Positions 15,851 through 25,492 of a stretch of DNA of 64,000 nt are shown piece after piece. The notes below the pieces were generated by a model. That model searched no databases and was not told the origin of the DNA. It was given only the letters and a program-made list of their open reading frames with translations. Where the stretch lies: NCBI RefSeq assembly GCF_051192575.1, contig NZ_JBPJSQ010000006.1, forward strand, positions 434,001 to 498,000, read 5' to 3'. How positions within the stretch are numbered: the first letter of the stretch is position 1; the number at the start of each line of letters is the position of its first letter. The stretch comes from Aestuariimicrobium soli (GTDB lineage Bacteria > Actinomycetota > Actinomycetes > Propionibacteriales > Propionibacteriaceae). A program made the translations under genes and the position numbers.

Positions 15851-15929
15851 ACCGCCACAACCCGCACGCGGGCTCGTCGCGCCGCCTTGCAAGGGGGGCG
15901 CAGCGAGCCCGCGTGCGGGTTGTGGCGGT
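15851..15929. terminator. Perfect 26-bp inverted repeat, probable terminator
   Basis: The arms at 15851-15876 and 15904-15929 are exact complements, and the loop itself can pair in part. It follows the TM2 gene stop by 8 nt. Confidence 0.8.
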
Positions 15930-16033
15930 CAATCCTCGTCCGGGTGGGTGGCCGAACCCGGTGATCGCCGCCTCGCCTCGGCAACGCTTGGCAAAAGGCG
16001 GCGCGAAGCTCGTCCCCGACGTTGAATGGGTGC

Positions 16034-16972
16034 ATGAGTGACCACCCCAACGCTGCCCAGCCGCTCGTGGACTTCGTGCCGACCAAGGAGTTCTTCGTCG
16101 GCATCGACTCCGACGGCTGCGCCATGGACGCCATGGACATCAAGCACCAGGAGTGCTTCACCCCGACGTCGATCAAGCACTGGGACCTGCAGCCCATCTC
16201 GACCCTGGCCCGCCAGACCGCACTGTTCGTCAACCTCGGTTCGGTGACCCGCGGGCTCAACCGCTGGCTTGCGCTCAAGCAGCTGCTCGACCTGCTGCGC
16301 GACCGGGTCGAGGTGGCCGAGCGTGGGGTGACGATCCCCGAGTACCCCGAACTGACGGCCTTCATCGAGGCCGAGGGCTACCCCCTCTCCGATGTCGGCA
16401 TTCTGCGCTACCAGGCTGACCACCCGTCCGAGACCATCGACAAGGCGGTCACCTGGGGCAACGCGGTGAACGCGTCCATCGCCGACATGGTGCACGGCTG
16501 CGGACCCTTCCCCGGGGTGCGCGAGGCGATGCAGGCCATGCAGACCGACGTCGACTGCATGACCGTGTCGGCCACCCCCCTGCACGCGCTCGAGTACGAG
16601 TGGAACGCGCACGGCATCGCCCAGTACATGAAGGTGATCGCGGGGCAGGAGATGGGCTCGAAGGCCGAGCACGTCGGCTACGCCGCCACCGGCAAGTACG
16701 ACGCCGACAAGATCATGCTGATCGGTGACGCTCCGGGCGACCGGGACGCCGCCGCGAAGGCCGGCTGCCTCTACTACCCGATCCTGCCGGGCAACGAGAA
16801 GCACTCCTGGGCCCGGTTCACTGCCGAGGCCCTGCCCCGATTCCTCGCCGGCACCTACGCCGGTGACTACCAGGCCCAGCTGATTGACGAGTTCACCAGC
16901 TACCTGCCCGACCAGGTGCCGTGGGAAACCATCTCCGGCAACCGTTCCGTTCCGATGCCGAAGGTGAAGTGA
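16034..16972 (+). CDS. HAD-family hydrolase
   Basis: 312 aa. Motif I is FVGIDSDGCAMD (nucleophile and acid Asp near residues 24 and 26), a helical cap follows, then MTVSATP (motif II) and IGDAPGDRDAA (motif IV). It probably dephosphorylates a small metabolite. It ends 1 nt before the GH3 gene, so a shared pathway such as amino-sugar or glycoside salvage is likely but unproven. The ATG at 16034 has no strong ribosome site. Confidence 0.85.
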   Translation: MSDHPNAAQPLVDFVPTKEFFVGIDSDGCAMDAMDIKHQECFTPTSIKHWDLQPISTLARQTALFVNLGSVTRGLNRWLALKQLLDLLRDRVEVAERGVTIPEYPELTAFIEAEGYPLSDVGILRYQADHPSETIDKAVTWGNAVNASIADMVHGCGPFPGVREAMQAMQTDVDCMTVSATPLHALEYEWNAHGIAQYMKVIAGQEMGSKAEHVGYAATGKYDADKIMLIGDAPGDRDAAAKAGCLYYPILPGNEKHSWARFTAEALPRFLAGTYAGDYQAQLIDEFTSYLPDQVPWETISGNRSVPMPKVK

Positions 16973-16973
16973 C

Positions 16974-18698
16974 ATGGCCGAAATCGTTGATCTGACCGCC
17001 GCCCCCTACAACTTGGACGAGGCGCAGGTCGCCTGGGTCGAGGAGACCCTCGCCGGCATGTCGCTCGACGAGCAGGTCGGGCAGTTGTTCACCAACCTGT
17101 TCTTCTTCGGCGAGGACGCCTTCTCGGGCAACTCCTACACCGCCGAGCAGATCATCGAGAAGTTCCACGTGGGTCTCGCCCGCTACCACGGTGGCGCCTC
17201 CGACCAGGTGCAGGACCTGCTGAACCGCCTGCAGACCGCCTCGAAGATTCCGCTGCTGATCGCGGCGAACTGCGACTCGGGCGGCAACGGGGCCATGAAG
17301 GACGGCACCTACATCGCGTCGGGCGCGCAGACCGAGGCGACGGGCTCGGTCGAGGTCGCCCGCAATGCCGGGTACGTGTCGGGCCGCGAGATGGACGCCA
17401 TCGGCGCCAACCTGAACTTCGACCCCTGCGTCGACATTCTCGAGAACTGGCGCAACACCATCGTCAACACCCGCGCCTATGGCACGAATGCCGACGATGT
17501 CATCAAGTACACCATTCCGTTCGTGGAGGGGCAGCGCGAGTCGGGCATCCTGACCGCCATCAAGCACTTCCCCGGTGACGGTACCGAGGAACGCGACCAG
17601 CACCTCGTCCTCGGTGTGAATGAGTTGTCTCCCGAGCAGTGGGACGAGTCGTTCGGTCGGGTGTACGCCGCGCACATCGACAACGGCGTGGAAATGATCA
17701 TGGCCGGCCACATCGCGCTGCCCTACTACTCGCAGAAGCTGAACCCCGAGTTGGCCGACGCCGACATCATGCCGGCCACCCTGGCACCCGAGTTGCTGAA
17801 TGGCCTGCTCAAGACCCAGTTGGGCTTCAACGGCGCCGTCATCACCGACGCGTCGCACATGCTCGGCATGACCGCGGCCATGCGGCGTGAGGACTACGTT
17901 CCGCTGTCGATCGCGGCCGGCTGCGACGCGTTCCTGTTCTTCAACAACCTCGAAGAGGACTTCGGCTTCATGAAGGCCGGCGTCGAGAAGGGCATCATCA
18001 CCCAGGAACGTCTGGACGATGCCAACCGCCGCATTCTCGGCCTGAAGGCGAAGCTGCGCCTGCACGAGCGCCGCGAGCAGGGCACCCTGCTGCGCACGAA
18101 GGAGGCCCTCGAGGTCGTCGGCTGCGACGAGCACCTGGCGATGCAGGCCGAGGCGGCCGACCTGGGCATCACGCTGGTCAAGAACACCCTCGACCAGCTG
18201 CCCCTGAACCCGACCGACCACAAGCGGGTGCGCATCTACCACCTGACCGGCGAGGTCGGCGGCATCACGGGCGGCGGTGAGCCCGAGATGCTGAACCTGT
18301 ACGTGAAGCTGCTCAACGAGCGCGGCTACGAGGTCAGCGTCAACGACGGCACCACCCGGGTGAAGGGGGCCACGCTCGCCTACCGCGAGGAGGTCGACGC
18401 CGCCCTGGTGCTCGCCGAGGTGATCGGCTACGGCGCGCAGAACAACTACCGCATCCAGTGGAAGACCGCGATGAGCAACGAGGTGCCCTGGTATGTGTGG
18501 GAAGTGCCGACGTTCATGGTCAGCCACAACTTCACGACGCATCTGCACGACGCCACCATGGTGAAGGCCTACATCAACGCCTATCACCCCAACGAGGGCA
18601 ACGTGCGGGCCACGCTCGACAAGCTCGAGGGCAAGTCGGAGTTCAAGGGCACCGCCAATGAGCTGGTCTGGACCGAGAAGTGGCAGGCCAAGCTCTGA
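16974..18698 (+). CDS. Glycoside hydrolase family 3 protein (NagZ-like)
   Basis: 574 aa without signal peptide. The GH3 N-terminal barrel contains LLIAANCDSGG, IKHFPGDGTEERDQHL and the nucleophile Asp in GAVITDASHMLGM. The D-Q-H triplet after KHFPGDG may serve as the acid/base dyad used by NagZ-like beta-N-acetylhexosaminidases. A C-terminal domain of about 180 residues follows. It probably acts on an imported glycoside or muropeptide in the cytoplasm. It is co-transcribed with the HAD phosphatase. Confidence 0.88.
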   Translation: MAEIVDLTAAPYNLDEAQVAWVEETLAGMSLDEQVGQLFTNLFFFGEDAFSGNSYTAEQIIEKFHVGLARYHGGASDQVQDLLNRLQTASKIPLLIAANCDSGGNGAMKDGTYIASGAQTEATGSVEVARNAGYVSGREMDAIGANLNFDPCVDILENWRNTIVNTRAYGTNADDVIKYTIPFVEGQRESGILTAIKHFPGDGTEERDQHLVLGVNELSPEQWDESFGRVYAAHIDNGVEMIMAGHIALPYYSQKLNPELADADIMPATLAPELLNGLLKTQLGFNGAVITDASHMLGMTAAMRREDYVPLSIAAGCDAFLFFNNLEEDFGFMKAGVEKGIITQERLDDANRRILGLKAKLRLHERREQGTLLRTKEALEVVGCDEHLAMQAEAADLGITLVKNTLDQLPLNPTDHKRVRIYHLTGEVGGITGGGEPEMLNLYVKLLNERGYEVSVNDGTTRVKGATLAYREEVDAALVLAEVIGYGAQNNYRIQWKTAMSNEVPWYVWEVPTFMVSHNFTTHLHDATMVKAYINAYHPNEGNVRATLDKLEGKSEFKGTANELVWTEKWQAKL

Positions 18699-18730
18699 GC
18701 CGACAGGGAGGCCGCGTCGCGGGCACCCCC

Positions 18731-18802
18731 CGCGTTTGCCTGCCGAACGCGCACATGCCGCCGTTGCAACAGGGGCAAACGCGCATTCGGGAGGCAAACG
18801 CG
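18731..18802. repeat. Palindromic intergenic repeat, GTTTGCC family
   Basis: The arms 18731-18752 and 18781-18802 (CGCGTTTGCCTGCCGAACG...) pair at 20 of 22 positions around GCAACAGGGGC-type sequence. Related copies occur at 30861-31013 and 32005-32182. Here it also separates two convergent genes. Confidence 0.75.
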
Positions 18803-18821
18803 ATGCTTGCCACGACCCTCG

Positions 18822-20651
18822 TCAGTCGTCCTTGTGACGCCTGAGCTCCGCGATCCTGGCGTACATCTCCTCGATCAGGTGCGAGAACTTCTTCTCCACC
18901 TCGCGCCGGCGCACCTTCAGGGTCGGCGTCAGTAGGCCGTTCTCCATCGTGAACTCCTCCAGCGAGGCGCGCAGGTCGCGGATCTGCTCGTGGCTGGGCA
19001 ACTTCGCCGTGAGCGCCTGCACCCGGGACTTCAGTTCGTCCACGACGGCGGGGTTGGTGAGCAGGTCGGCGGGGTTGCCCTTCGGCAGTTGCAGCCGGTC
19101 GGCCAGATCTTCCAGGTGCGGCAGCGAGGGCCGCACCAGCAGCGTCAGCGTGGGTCGTCCCTCACCGATCAGCACCGCATGCTCGAACAGCGGGTCCGAC
19201 AGGATCAACCCCTCGATGGGCTGCGGGGCGACGTTCTTGCCGCCCGAGGTGACGATGATGTCCTTGATGCGGTCGGTGATGAACAGGAACCCGTCGGAGT
19301 CGATGTAGCCGGCGTCGCCGGTGTGCAACCACCCCTCGTCGTCGATGGCCTCGGCACTCGCCTCGGGGTTGTTCCAGTAGCCCGACATCAGGTTGGGACC
19401 GCGGTACAAGATCTCGGACTCCGCGCCCACCCTCAGCTCACCCGGCACCATCACCCGACCCGCGGACGAAACCTTGAAGGCCGCCGGCGAGTTGAAGCTG
19501 ACCAGCGGTGATGCCTCCGTCAGGCCGTAGCCGGTGAAGATCGGCATGCCCGCGGCCGAGAAGAACTCCTCGACCTCGCGCCGGATCGGCGCACCACCGC
19601 AGGCCATCACGGTCTTCTCGCCACCCATGGCCTCACGGATGTTCTTCAGCACCAGCTTGTCGGCCAGCCCCAATTGGGAGCGCCACACCACCGACGGCTC
19701 CTTGCCCTTGCGGTACGAATGCTGCATCTGCCCGCCGACCCGCAGGGCCCAGTCGAAGATGCGCTTCTTGACCGGACTCGTGGCGGCCTTCTCGTGGGCC
19801 ACCCGGTAGACGGTCTCGTACAGCTTGGGAACGCTGACGATCAGGGTCGGCTGCACCTCGGTGAGCATGTCGGCGACCTTGCGCGGGTTGGGGCAGTAGG
19901 TGTTGCGGCACCCGTGGGCGATCACCATCCACTGCCAGGCCCGCTCGAGCGCGTGGCTGAGCGGCAGGAAGCACAGCGAGTGATCCTCGGGCGAGAAGTC
20001 GAACAGGTTGGCCACGGCGCGGCACTGCGCGACCAGCGCACCGTGGGTGAGCATGACGCCCTTCGGGTCGCCGGTGGTGCCCGAGGTGTAGCCCAGGGCG
20101 GTCAGGTCGTCCGCGGACTGCGCCGCCAACCGGACGGCCAGTTCGGCATCGGCGGAGGCCTCGTCGTCCGTCGTCAACCAGTCCGAGAACCGGACGACCC
20201 CGTCTCGCTGCAGGCCCTCGTCGAGGCTGACCACCGGCCAGTCGGCCCCCAGCTGCTCGCGGGCCTCGAGCACCCGATCGCATTCGGCCTCGCCGCCGAT
20301 GATCATGGTCGAGGCGCCCGAATCACGCACGATGTGAGCGATCTGATCGGGCGTCGACGTGGCGTAGATCGGCACCAACACCGCTCCGGAGTACTGCACG
20401 CCGAGGTCGACGGCGGTCCACTCCGGCAGGTTCGGGGCGAACAGGGCGACACGATCACCGCGACCGACACCATCGCGGACGAAGGCCCGGGCGACCCGCG
20501 TCGCGAGGTGGCGCAGATCGGCATAGGTGAGGTCGACCCAGCGGTCGTCCCGCTTGACCCGGGTGGCGATTCGCGACGCGTAGGTGGTGGCGGCGCGGTC
20601 GAACAGCTGCCAGAGGTGATCCGTCTCGATCAGGTCGAGGGGTGCGGGCAT
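18822..20651 (-). CDS. Long-chain fatty acid-CoA ligase (AMP-forming)
   Basis: 609 aa. The P-loop-like TSGTTGDPKGVML, the adenylate motif TGYGLTEASP and LHTGDAGYIDSDGFLFITDR are present, with IIVTSGGKN near the C-terminal hinge. It is closest in layout to FadD15/long-chain acyl-CoA synthetases, which activate fatty acids with ATP and CoA. The ATG at 20651 follows GAAGGAG. It could supply acyl-CoA to the lipid genes near 27 kb, though it is not linked to them. Confidence 0.92.
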   Translation of the reverse strand: MPAPLDLIETDHLWQLFDRAATTYASRIATRVKRDDRWVDLTYADLRHLATRVARAFVRDGVGRGDRVALFAPNLPEWTAVDLGVQYSGAVLVPIYATSTPDQIAHIVRDSGASTMIIGGEAECDRVLEAREQLGADWPVVSLDEGLQRDGVVRFSDWLTTDDEASADAELAVRLAAQSADDLTALGYTSGTTGDPKGVMLTHGALVAQCRAVANLFDFSPEDHSLCFLPLSHALERAWQWMVIAHGCRNTYCPNPRKVADMLTEVQPTLIVSVPKLYETVYRVAHEKAATSPVKKRIFDWALRVGGQMQHSYRKGKEPSVVWRSQLGLADKLVLKNIREAMGGEKTVMACGGAPIRREVEEFFSAAGMPIFTGYGLTEASPLVSFNSPAAFKVSSAGRVMVPGELRVGAESEILYRGPNLMSGYWNNPEASAEAIDDEGWLHTGDAGYIDSDGFLFITDRIKDIIVTSGGKNVAPQPIEGLILSDPLFEHAVLIGEGRPTLTLLVRPSLPHLEDLADRLQLPKGNPADLLTNPAVVDELKSRVQALTAKLPSHEQIRDLRASLEEFTMENGLLTPTLKVRRREVEKKFSHLIEEMYARIAELRRHKDD

Positions 20652-20750
20652 GACTCTCCTTCGGGTCTCGCGCAATCCTACTGTGGCGTAGGTAGGCGGT
20701 GTCAGCACCTGCTGGGGTGGGCGCAACCACGTTCCGTCGGTCGAGTCCCG

Positions 20751-21551
20751 TCAGAGGCGGTCGCGCAGCCAGGCGATGTCGGCGGTGTGCTCGTCCACGC
20801 CTCCCGGGGTCTCCACGACCACCGGAGCGCCGGCCAGGCGGACGACCTCGGCGATGCCGTCGGGATCGGCCTGGCCGGCACCCAGGTTGGCGTGCCGGTC
20901 GGCGCCGGAGTCGAACGCATCGCGGGAGTCGTTGCAGTGCACGAGATCGATGCGTCCGGTGATCGCCTTGACCCGTTCGACCAGCCCGACCAGCTCCTCG
21001 CCGCCGGCATGGGCGTGGCAGGTGTCGAGACAGAAACCCACCCGATCGGCGTTCGGCGACCCCTCGATCGCCGACCACAGCTGGTCGATCCGCTCCAGCT
21101 TGCGGGCCATCGCATTGCCGCCACCGGCGGTGTTCTCGATCAGGATCGGGATCGGCAGGTCGAGCCCGTCGATGCACTTGCGCCAGTTCTCGAAGCCCAC
21201 CTCGGGCTCCTCATTGGCCGTCACGTGCCCACCGTGGACGATCACGCCGGTCGCGCCCACCTCGGCGGCACCGGTGACCGTCTGCTGCAGCAGCTTGCGC
21301 GAAGGAATGCGGATGCGATTGTTGGTCGAGGCGACGTTCATCACGTAGGGGGCATGCACGAACAGCTGCACCCCGGCCTCGTCCGCCGACGCCTTCAGGG
21401 CCGCGGCACCGCCCGGGAAGGCGAGCTTGGGGGCCTTCCACGACTGCGGGTCGCCGAGGAAGAACTGCGAGACCGATGCCCCCCGCGCGAGCGCCTCGGA
21501 GACGGGGTCGAGGTTGTCGACATGGGCACCGATGCGAAGATCTGCGGACAT
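20751..21551 (-). CDS. nfo: Deoxyribonuclease IV (AP endonuclease, EndoIV family)
   Basis: 266 aa. Zinc-ligand motifs include FVHAPYVMNVAS, VIVHGGH, ILIENTAGGGN, GFCLDTCHAHAGG and IDLVHCNDSRDAFDSGADRHANLGAG. It cleaves DNA at abasic sites during base-excision repair. The ATG at 21551 is 6 nt after TAGGCT, so it is probably leaderless. It is divergent from pta with only 77 bp between starts. Confidence 0.95.
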   Translation of the reverse strand: MSADLRIGAHVDNLDPVSEALARGASVSQFFLGDPQSWKAPKLAFPGGAAALKASADEAGVQLFVHAPYVMNVASTNNRIRIPSRKLLQQTVTGAAEVGATGVIVHGGHVTANEEPEVGFENWRKCIDGLDLPIPILIENTAGGGNAMARKLERIDQLWSAIEGSPNADRVGFCLDTCHAHAGGEELVGLVERVKAITGRIDLVHCNDSRDAFDSGADRHANLGAGQADPDGIAEVVRLAGAPVVVETPGGVDEHTADIAWLRDRL

Positions 21552-21557
21552 GGCGCC

Positions 21558-21563
21558 AGCCTA
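21558..21563 (-). promoter_or_regulatory. -10 hexamer (TAGGCT), leaderless nfo start
   Basis: TAGGCT on the minus strand, 6 nt before ATG 21551. Confidence 0.55.
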
Positions 21564-21616
21564 GTTCAGCCCACCGACAAGACCGTCCGCCAGCGGACGC
21601 CCGGGGTCGTCCCCGA

Positions 21617-21622
21617 TAGGCT
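21617..21622 (+). promoter_or_regulatory. -10 hexamer (TAGGCT), leaderless pta start
   Basis: TAGGCT is followed by 6 nt and GTG 21629. It faces the nfo promoter, whose hexamer is identical. Confidence 0.55.
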
Positions 21623-21628
21623 GCGAGC

Positions 21629-23707
21629 GTGACCAAGAGCATCTTCATCGCCTCCCCCGAGGGGCGGGTCGGCAAGTCGGCGATCGCCCTGGGGCTGATC
21701 GAATCGTTCACCCGCGAGGTGAAGCGCGTCGGAGTGTTCCGCCCCGTGGTGCGCACCGGAACCGAGCCCGACGAGGTCACCACCACCCTGGTCGGCCTGG
21801 CCACCATCGAGCAGGCCTACGACGAGGCGTACGGCGTCAGCTACGACGAGGTGCTGGCCGACCCAGAAGAGGCGATGTCGACCATCGTCAACAAGTACGG
21901 GGCGATCCGCGACCGCTTCGACGCCATCGTGATCGTCGGCTCCGACTATGCCGATGTGCAGGCGCCCACCGAGATGACGTTCAACGCGCTGGTGGCCGCC
22001 AACCTGAACGCCCCCGTGGTGATCGTCGGCGGCGGACCACAGCACGAGGCCGAAGAGATCAAGGCGTCGATGCGGCTGGCGATGGCCGAGTTCACCGCCG
22101 TGCACAACGACGTCATCGGGCTGATCGCCAACCGGGTGCAGCCCGGCATCGCCGGCGGCCTGCGCACCGATCTGGCCGAGTTCTCGAGCGCGGACGACCC
22201 GCTGGTGACGGCCGTCATCCCCGATGATCCGATCCTCGGCGCCCCCACCGTGCGCCAGCAGGTCGAGGCCACCCATGCCCAGCTCTGGATGGGCAACGAG
22301 CGTATGCTCGATCGCGAATCCCTGGGCGTGCTGGTGGGGTCGATGACCCTGCCCAACCTGCTCGACCGGCTCGAGAACGAGTTCACCCTGGTCGCCCCGT
22401 CGGACCGGCTCGACCTGCTGCCCGGGCTGTTGATGGCCCACTCCTCGGGCACGTTCCCCAACCTGGCCGCGATCTTCCTGGTCGGCGGCTACCCAGTGCC
22501 GGCCACGATCCAGCGCCTGCTCGAGGGCACCAGGGTCGACATCCCGATCGCCACCGTCGAGTCGGGCACGTTCAGCACCGCCGAGAAACTGTTCGGCCTG
22601 TGGGGCACCATGACGAGTTCGCCCCGCAAGATCGAGGTCGCCCGACGCCTCTTCAACGAACACGTCGACCACGAGGCCCTGATCGCCGCCCTCGACCTGC
22701 AGCGCCCCGACATTCGCACCCCGCTGATGTTCGAGTACCAGCTGATGCAGCAGGCACGTTCCGACAAGCGGACGATCGTGCTGCCCGAGGCGGCAGACGA
22801 CCGGATCATCGAGTCGGCCAGCATCCTGCTGCAGCGAGGCGTGGCCGACCTGGTGCTGCTGGGTGACGAGACCGAGATCAAGCAACGCTCCTTCGACCTG
22901 GGCTTCGACGTCAGCGGCGCCACCGTCGTCAACCCGCGCGACCCCGAACTCATCGAACGGTTCGCCGCCGAGTACACGACGCTGCGCGCCCACAAGGGAA
23001 TGACCATCGAGAAGGCCCGCGAGACCTTCACCGACCTGTCGTACGTCGGCACGATGATGGTGCACCTGGGCATGGCCGACGGCATGGTGTCGGGCGCCAT
23101 CAACACCACCGCCAACACCATTCGCCCGAGCCTGGAGTTCGTGAAGACCAAGCCCGGGGTGAAGATCGTGTCGTCGAGCTTCCTGATGTGCATGCCCGAC
23201 CGGGTGCTGGTGTATGCCGACTGCGCCGTCAACCCCGATCCGTCGGCCGAGCAGTTGGCCGACATCGCCATCTCGTCCGCCCAGACTGCCGAGGCGTTCG
23301 GCATCGAACCACGAGTCGCGATGCTGTCGTACTCGACCGGCACGTCGGGGTCGGGTGCCGATGTCGACAAGGTGCGCGAGGCCACCGATCTGGTGCGGCA
23401 GCGCCGCCCCGACCTGCTGGTCGAGGGTCCGATCCAGTTCGACGCGGCCGTCGACCCGGCCGTCGGGCTGAAGAAGATGCCCGGTTCCGAAGTGGCCGGC
23501 CAGGCGACCGTGTTCATCTTCCCCGACCTGAACACGGGCAACAACACCTACAAAGCCGTGCAGCGCACCTCGGGTGCGGTGGCGGTCGGCCCGGTGCTGC
23601 AGGGGCTGAACAAGCCGGTCAACGACCTCAGCCGAGGGGCGTTGGTCGACGACATCGTCAACACCGTGGCGATCACCGCCATCCAGGCCCAGGCCGAGCG
23701 GGCCTGA
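21629..23707 (+). CDS. pta: Phosphate acetyltransferase
   Basis: 692 aa, the long form. An N-terminal BioD/DRTGG-type regulatory region (about 1-350, starting FIASPEGRVGKSAIALGL) precedes the catalytic PTA domain with IVLPEAADDRIIESA, GMVSGAINTTANTIRP and SYSTGTSGSGADVDKV. It interconverts acetyl-CoA and acetyl phosphate. The GTG start is leaderless. ackA follows after 54 nt, so the pair forms the usual acetate/ATP-yielding operon. Confidence 0.96.
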   Translation: MTKSIFIASPEGRVGKSAIALGLIESFTREVKRVGVFRPVVRTGTEPDEVTTTLVGLATIEQAYDEAYGVSYDEVLADPEEAMSTIVNKYGAIRDRFDAIVIVGSDYADVQAPTEMTFNALVAANLNAPVVIVGGGPQHEAEEIKASMRLAMAEFTAVHNDVIGLIANRVQPGIAGGLRTDLAEFSSADDPLVTAVIPDDPILGAPTVRQQVEATHAQLWMGNERMLDRESLGVLVGSMTLPNLLDRLENEFTLVAPSDRLDLLPGLLMAHSSGTFPNLAAIFLVGGYPVPATIQRLLEGTRVDIPIATVESGTFSTAEKLFGLWGTMTSSPRKIEVARRLFNEHVDHEALIAALDLQRPDIRTPLMFEYQLMQQARSDKRTIVLPEAADDRIIESASILLQRGVADLVLLGDETEIKQRSFDLGFDVSGATVVNPRDPELIERFAAEYTTLRAHKGMTIEKARETFTDLSYVGTMMVHLGMADGMVSGAINTTANTIRPSLEFVKTKPGVKIVSSSFLMCMPDRVLVYADCAVNPDPSAEQLADIAISSAQTAEAFGIEPRVAMLSYSTGTSGSGADVDKVREATDLVRQRRPDLLVEGPIQFDAAVDPAVGLKKMPGSEVAGQATVFIFPDLNTGNNTYKAVQRTSGAVAVGPVLQGLNKPVNDLSRGALVDDIVNTVAITAIQAQAERA

Positions 23708-23761
23708 AGCCGTCCGCTCCGAAAAAGACTCTGACCCGACCCGCTACTGACAAGGACTGAC

Positions 23762-24961
23762 ATGGCTCGTCCCATTCTGCTGCTCAACTGCGGCTCCTCC
23801 TCGATCAAGTACCAGCTGATCGACGGCGACACCGAGGAGGTGCTGGCGGTCGGGCTGATGCAGAAGGTCGGCGACCCCGGCGGAGGCACCCTCGACCACG
23901 AGGTCGGCGGCCAGGAGTTCCACGTCGACGCGGTCTTCGCCGATCACACCGCCGGGCTCGAGGCCGTCGTCGCGGCGTTCGACGAGCACGGGCCCTCGCT
24001 CGAGTCGGTCATCGCCGTCGCGCACCGCACCGTGCACGGCGGGCGGATGTTCCAGCAGACCACGCTGATCAACGACGCCATGGTGGCCAAGCTCAAGGAG
24101 CTCTACGGCCTGGCGCCCCTGCACAACCCGCCGGCCGTCGCCGGCATCGAGGCCGCCCGGGCCGCGCTGCCCGACGTGCCCCACGTGGCCGTCTTCGACA
24201 CCGCCTTCTTCGCCGACCTGCCCGAGGAGGCCACCACCTACGCCATCAAGCGTGAGGTCGCCGACGCCCTGAACATTCGCAAGTACGGCTTCCACGGCAC
24301 CTCGCACTCGTACGTGTCGAAGAAGGCCGCCGAACACCTCGGACGAGACCTGGGCGAGCTCAAGCAGATCGTGCTGCACCTGGGCAACGGGGCCTCGGTC
24401 TCGGCGGTCGACGGCGGTCGTCCGATCGAGACATCGATGGGTCTGACTCCGCTGCAGGGGCTGGTGATGGGCACCCGCTCGGGTGACGTCGACGCCGGTC
24501 TGTTCGCCTACCTGCAGCGCAAGTACGGCTGGGACGTCGACGAGACCGACACCTTTCTCAACAAGCAGTCGGGCATGCTCGGCCTGACCGGCAAGACCGA
24601 CATGCGCGACGTGCTGGCGCTGGTCGAGGCCGGTGACCACCACGCCATGCTCGGCCGCGACGTCTACGTGCACCGGCTGGTCAGCTACATCGGCTCGTAC
24701 ACCGCCCTGCTCGGTGGTCTGGATGCGCTCGTGTTCACCGCCGGCGTCGGCGAGAACGCCGCCTGGATCAGGGCCGCCGTGGTCGAGCGGCTCGCCCCGT
24801 TCGGCGTGGTGCTCGACGAGGCCGCCAACCAGGTGCGCTCGAAGGAACCGCGGACGATCACCACTCCCACCTCGAGGGTGCCGGTGCTGGTGGTGCCGAC
24901 CAACGAGGAGCTGGCGATGGCCCGCGAGACGCTCGCGCTGCTCGAGGCCCGCGGCGACTGA
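23762..24961 (+). CDS. ackA: Acetate kinase
   Basis: 399 aa, normal length. It starts ILLLNCGSSSIKYQLID, and has VAHRTVHGG, KYGFHGTSHSYVS, LHLGNGASVSAVDGG and FTAGVGENAAWIR. It makes acetate and ATP from acetyl phosphate and ADP, following Pta. AAGGA lies just before the ATG. Confidence 0.97.
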   Translation: MARPILLLNCGSSSIKYQLIDGDTEEVLAVGLMQKVGDPGGGTLDHEVGGQEFHVDAVFADHTAGLEAVVAAFDEHGPSLESVIAVAHRTVHGGRMFQQTTLINDAMVAKLKELYGLAPLHNPPAVAGIEAARAALPDVPHVAVFDTAFFADLPEEATTYAIKREVADALNIRKYGFHGTSHSYVSKKAAEHLGRDLGELKQIVLHLGNGASVSAVDGGRPIETSMGLTPLQGLVMGTRSGDVDAGLFAYLQRKYGWDVDETDTFLNKQSGMLGLTGKTDMRDVLALVEAGDHHAMLGRDVYVHRLVSYIGSYTALLGGLDALVFTAGVGENAAWIRAAVVERLAPFGVVLDEAANQVRSKEPRTITTPTSRVPVLVVPTNEELAMARETLALLEARGD

Positions 24962-24988
24962 GCCATCGTCCGTTTCTTCGGTGGAGGG

Positions 24989-25020
24989 TGTCGAAATCGG
25001 GGGATGCTGCTCGTGGACGA
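24989..25020 (+). promoter_or_regulatory. Probable ECF42-dependent promoter
   Basis: TGTCGA (24989-24994) and CGT at 25012, with CGA at 25018, are spaced by about 17 nt. ECF42 promoters are reported to carry TGTCGA at -35 and a short C/G-rich -10. It lies about 70 bp upstream of the DGPF gene, so autoregulation of the pair is likely. Confidence 0.6.
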
Positions 25021-25027
25021 GGTGAGC

Positions 25028-25044
25028 GCGGCCAATCCGGCCGC
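25028..25044. other. Small hairpin in the DGPF gene leader
   Basis: GCGGCC pairs with GGCCGC around AATCC, between the ECF42-type promoter and the ATG. Confidence 0.4.
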
Positions 25045-25082
25045 CACCCGAACTGAAATCAGCACAGCCGAGGGGAACAACC

Positions 25083-25436
25083 ATGAAGTACCTGATGAGC
25101 GTCATTGACGACGGCACCCAGACCGACGACCCGGACGTGCAGCGGCGCGAGTGGGACGCCACCGGCGCCTTCAACGACGAGATGCGGGCCGCCGGCCAGT
25201 TCGTCTTCGCCGAGGGCCTGACCCACCCCGACACCGCCACCGTGGTCGACAACCGCGGCGACGCACCCCTGCTCACCGACGGACCCTTCATCGAGTCGAA
25301 GGAGTACCTGGCCGGCTTCTGGATCGTCGAGGCCGCCGATCTGGACGAGGCCCTCGACCTGGCCAAGCGCGGCTCGAAGGCCTGCAACCGTCGGGTCGAG
25401 CTGCGGGCGGTCGCCCAAGGGGATCCGGAACAGTGA
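25083..25436 (+). CDS. YCII/DGPF-domain protein
   Basis: 117 aa. It has MKYLMSVIDD, then LLTDGPFIESKEYLAGFWIVEA, the DGPF signature. These proteins are the regular genomic partners of ECF42 sigma factors; their biochemical role is unknown. AGGGG precedes the ATG. It is followed 56 nt later by the sigma factor. Confidence 0.9.
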   Translation: MKYLMSVIDDGTQTDDPDVQRREWDATGAFNDEMRAAGQFVFAEGLTHPDTATVVDNRGDAPLLTDGPFIESKEYLAGFWIVEAADLDEALDLAKRGSKACNRRVELRAVAQGDPEQ

Positions 25437-25492
25437 CGGTTGGCCAGTGATGGTTGACCGACGGATGGTTTCGCGGTGATGGATTCACAGGG

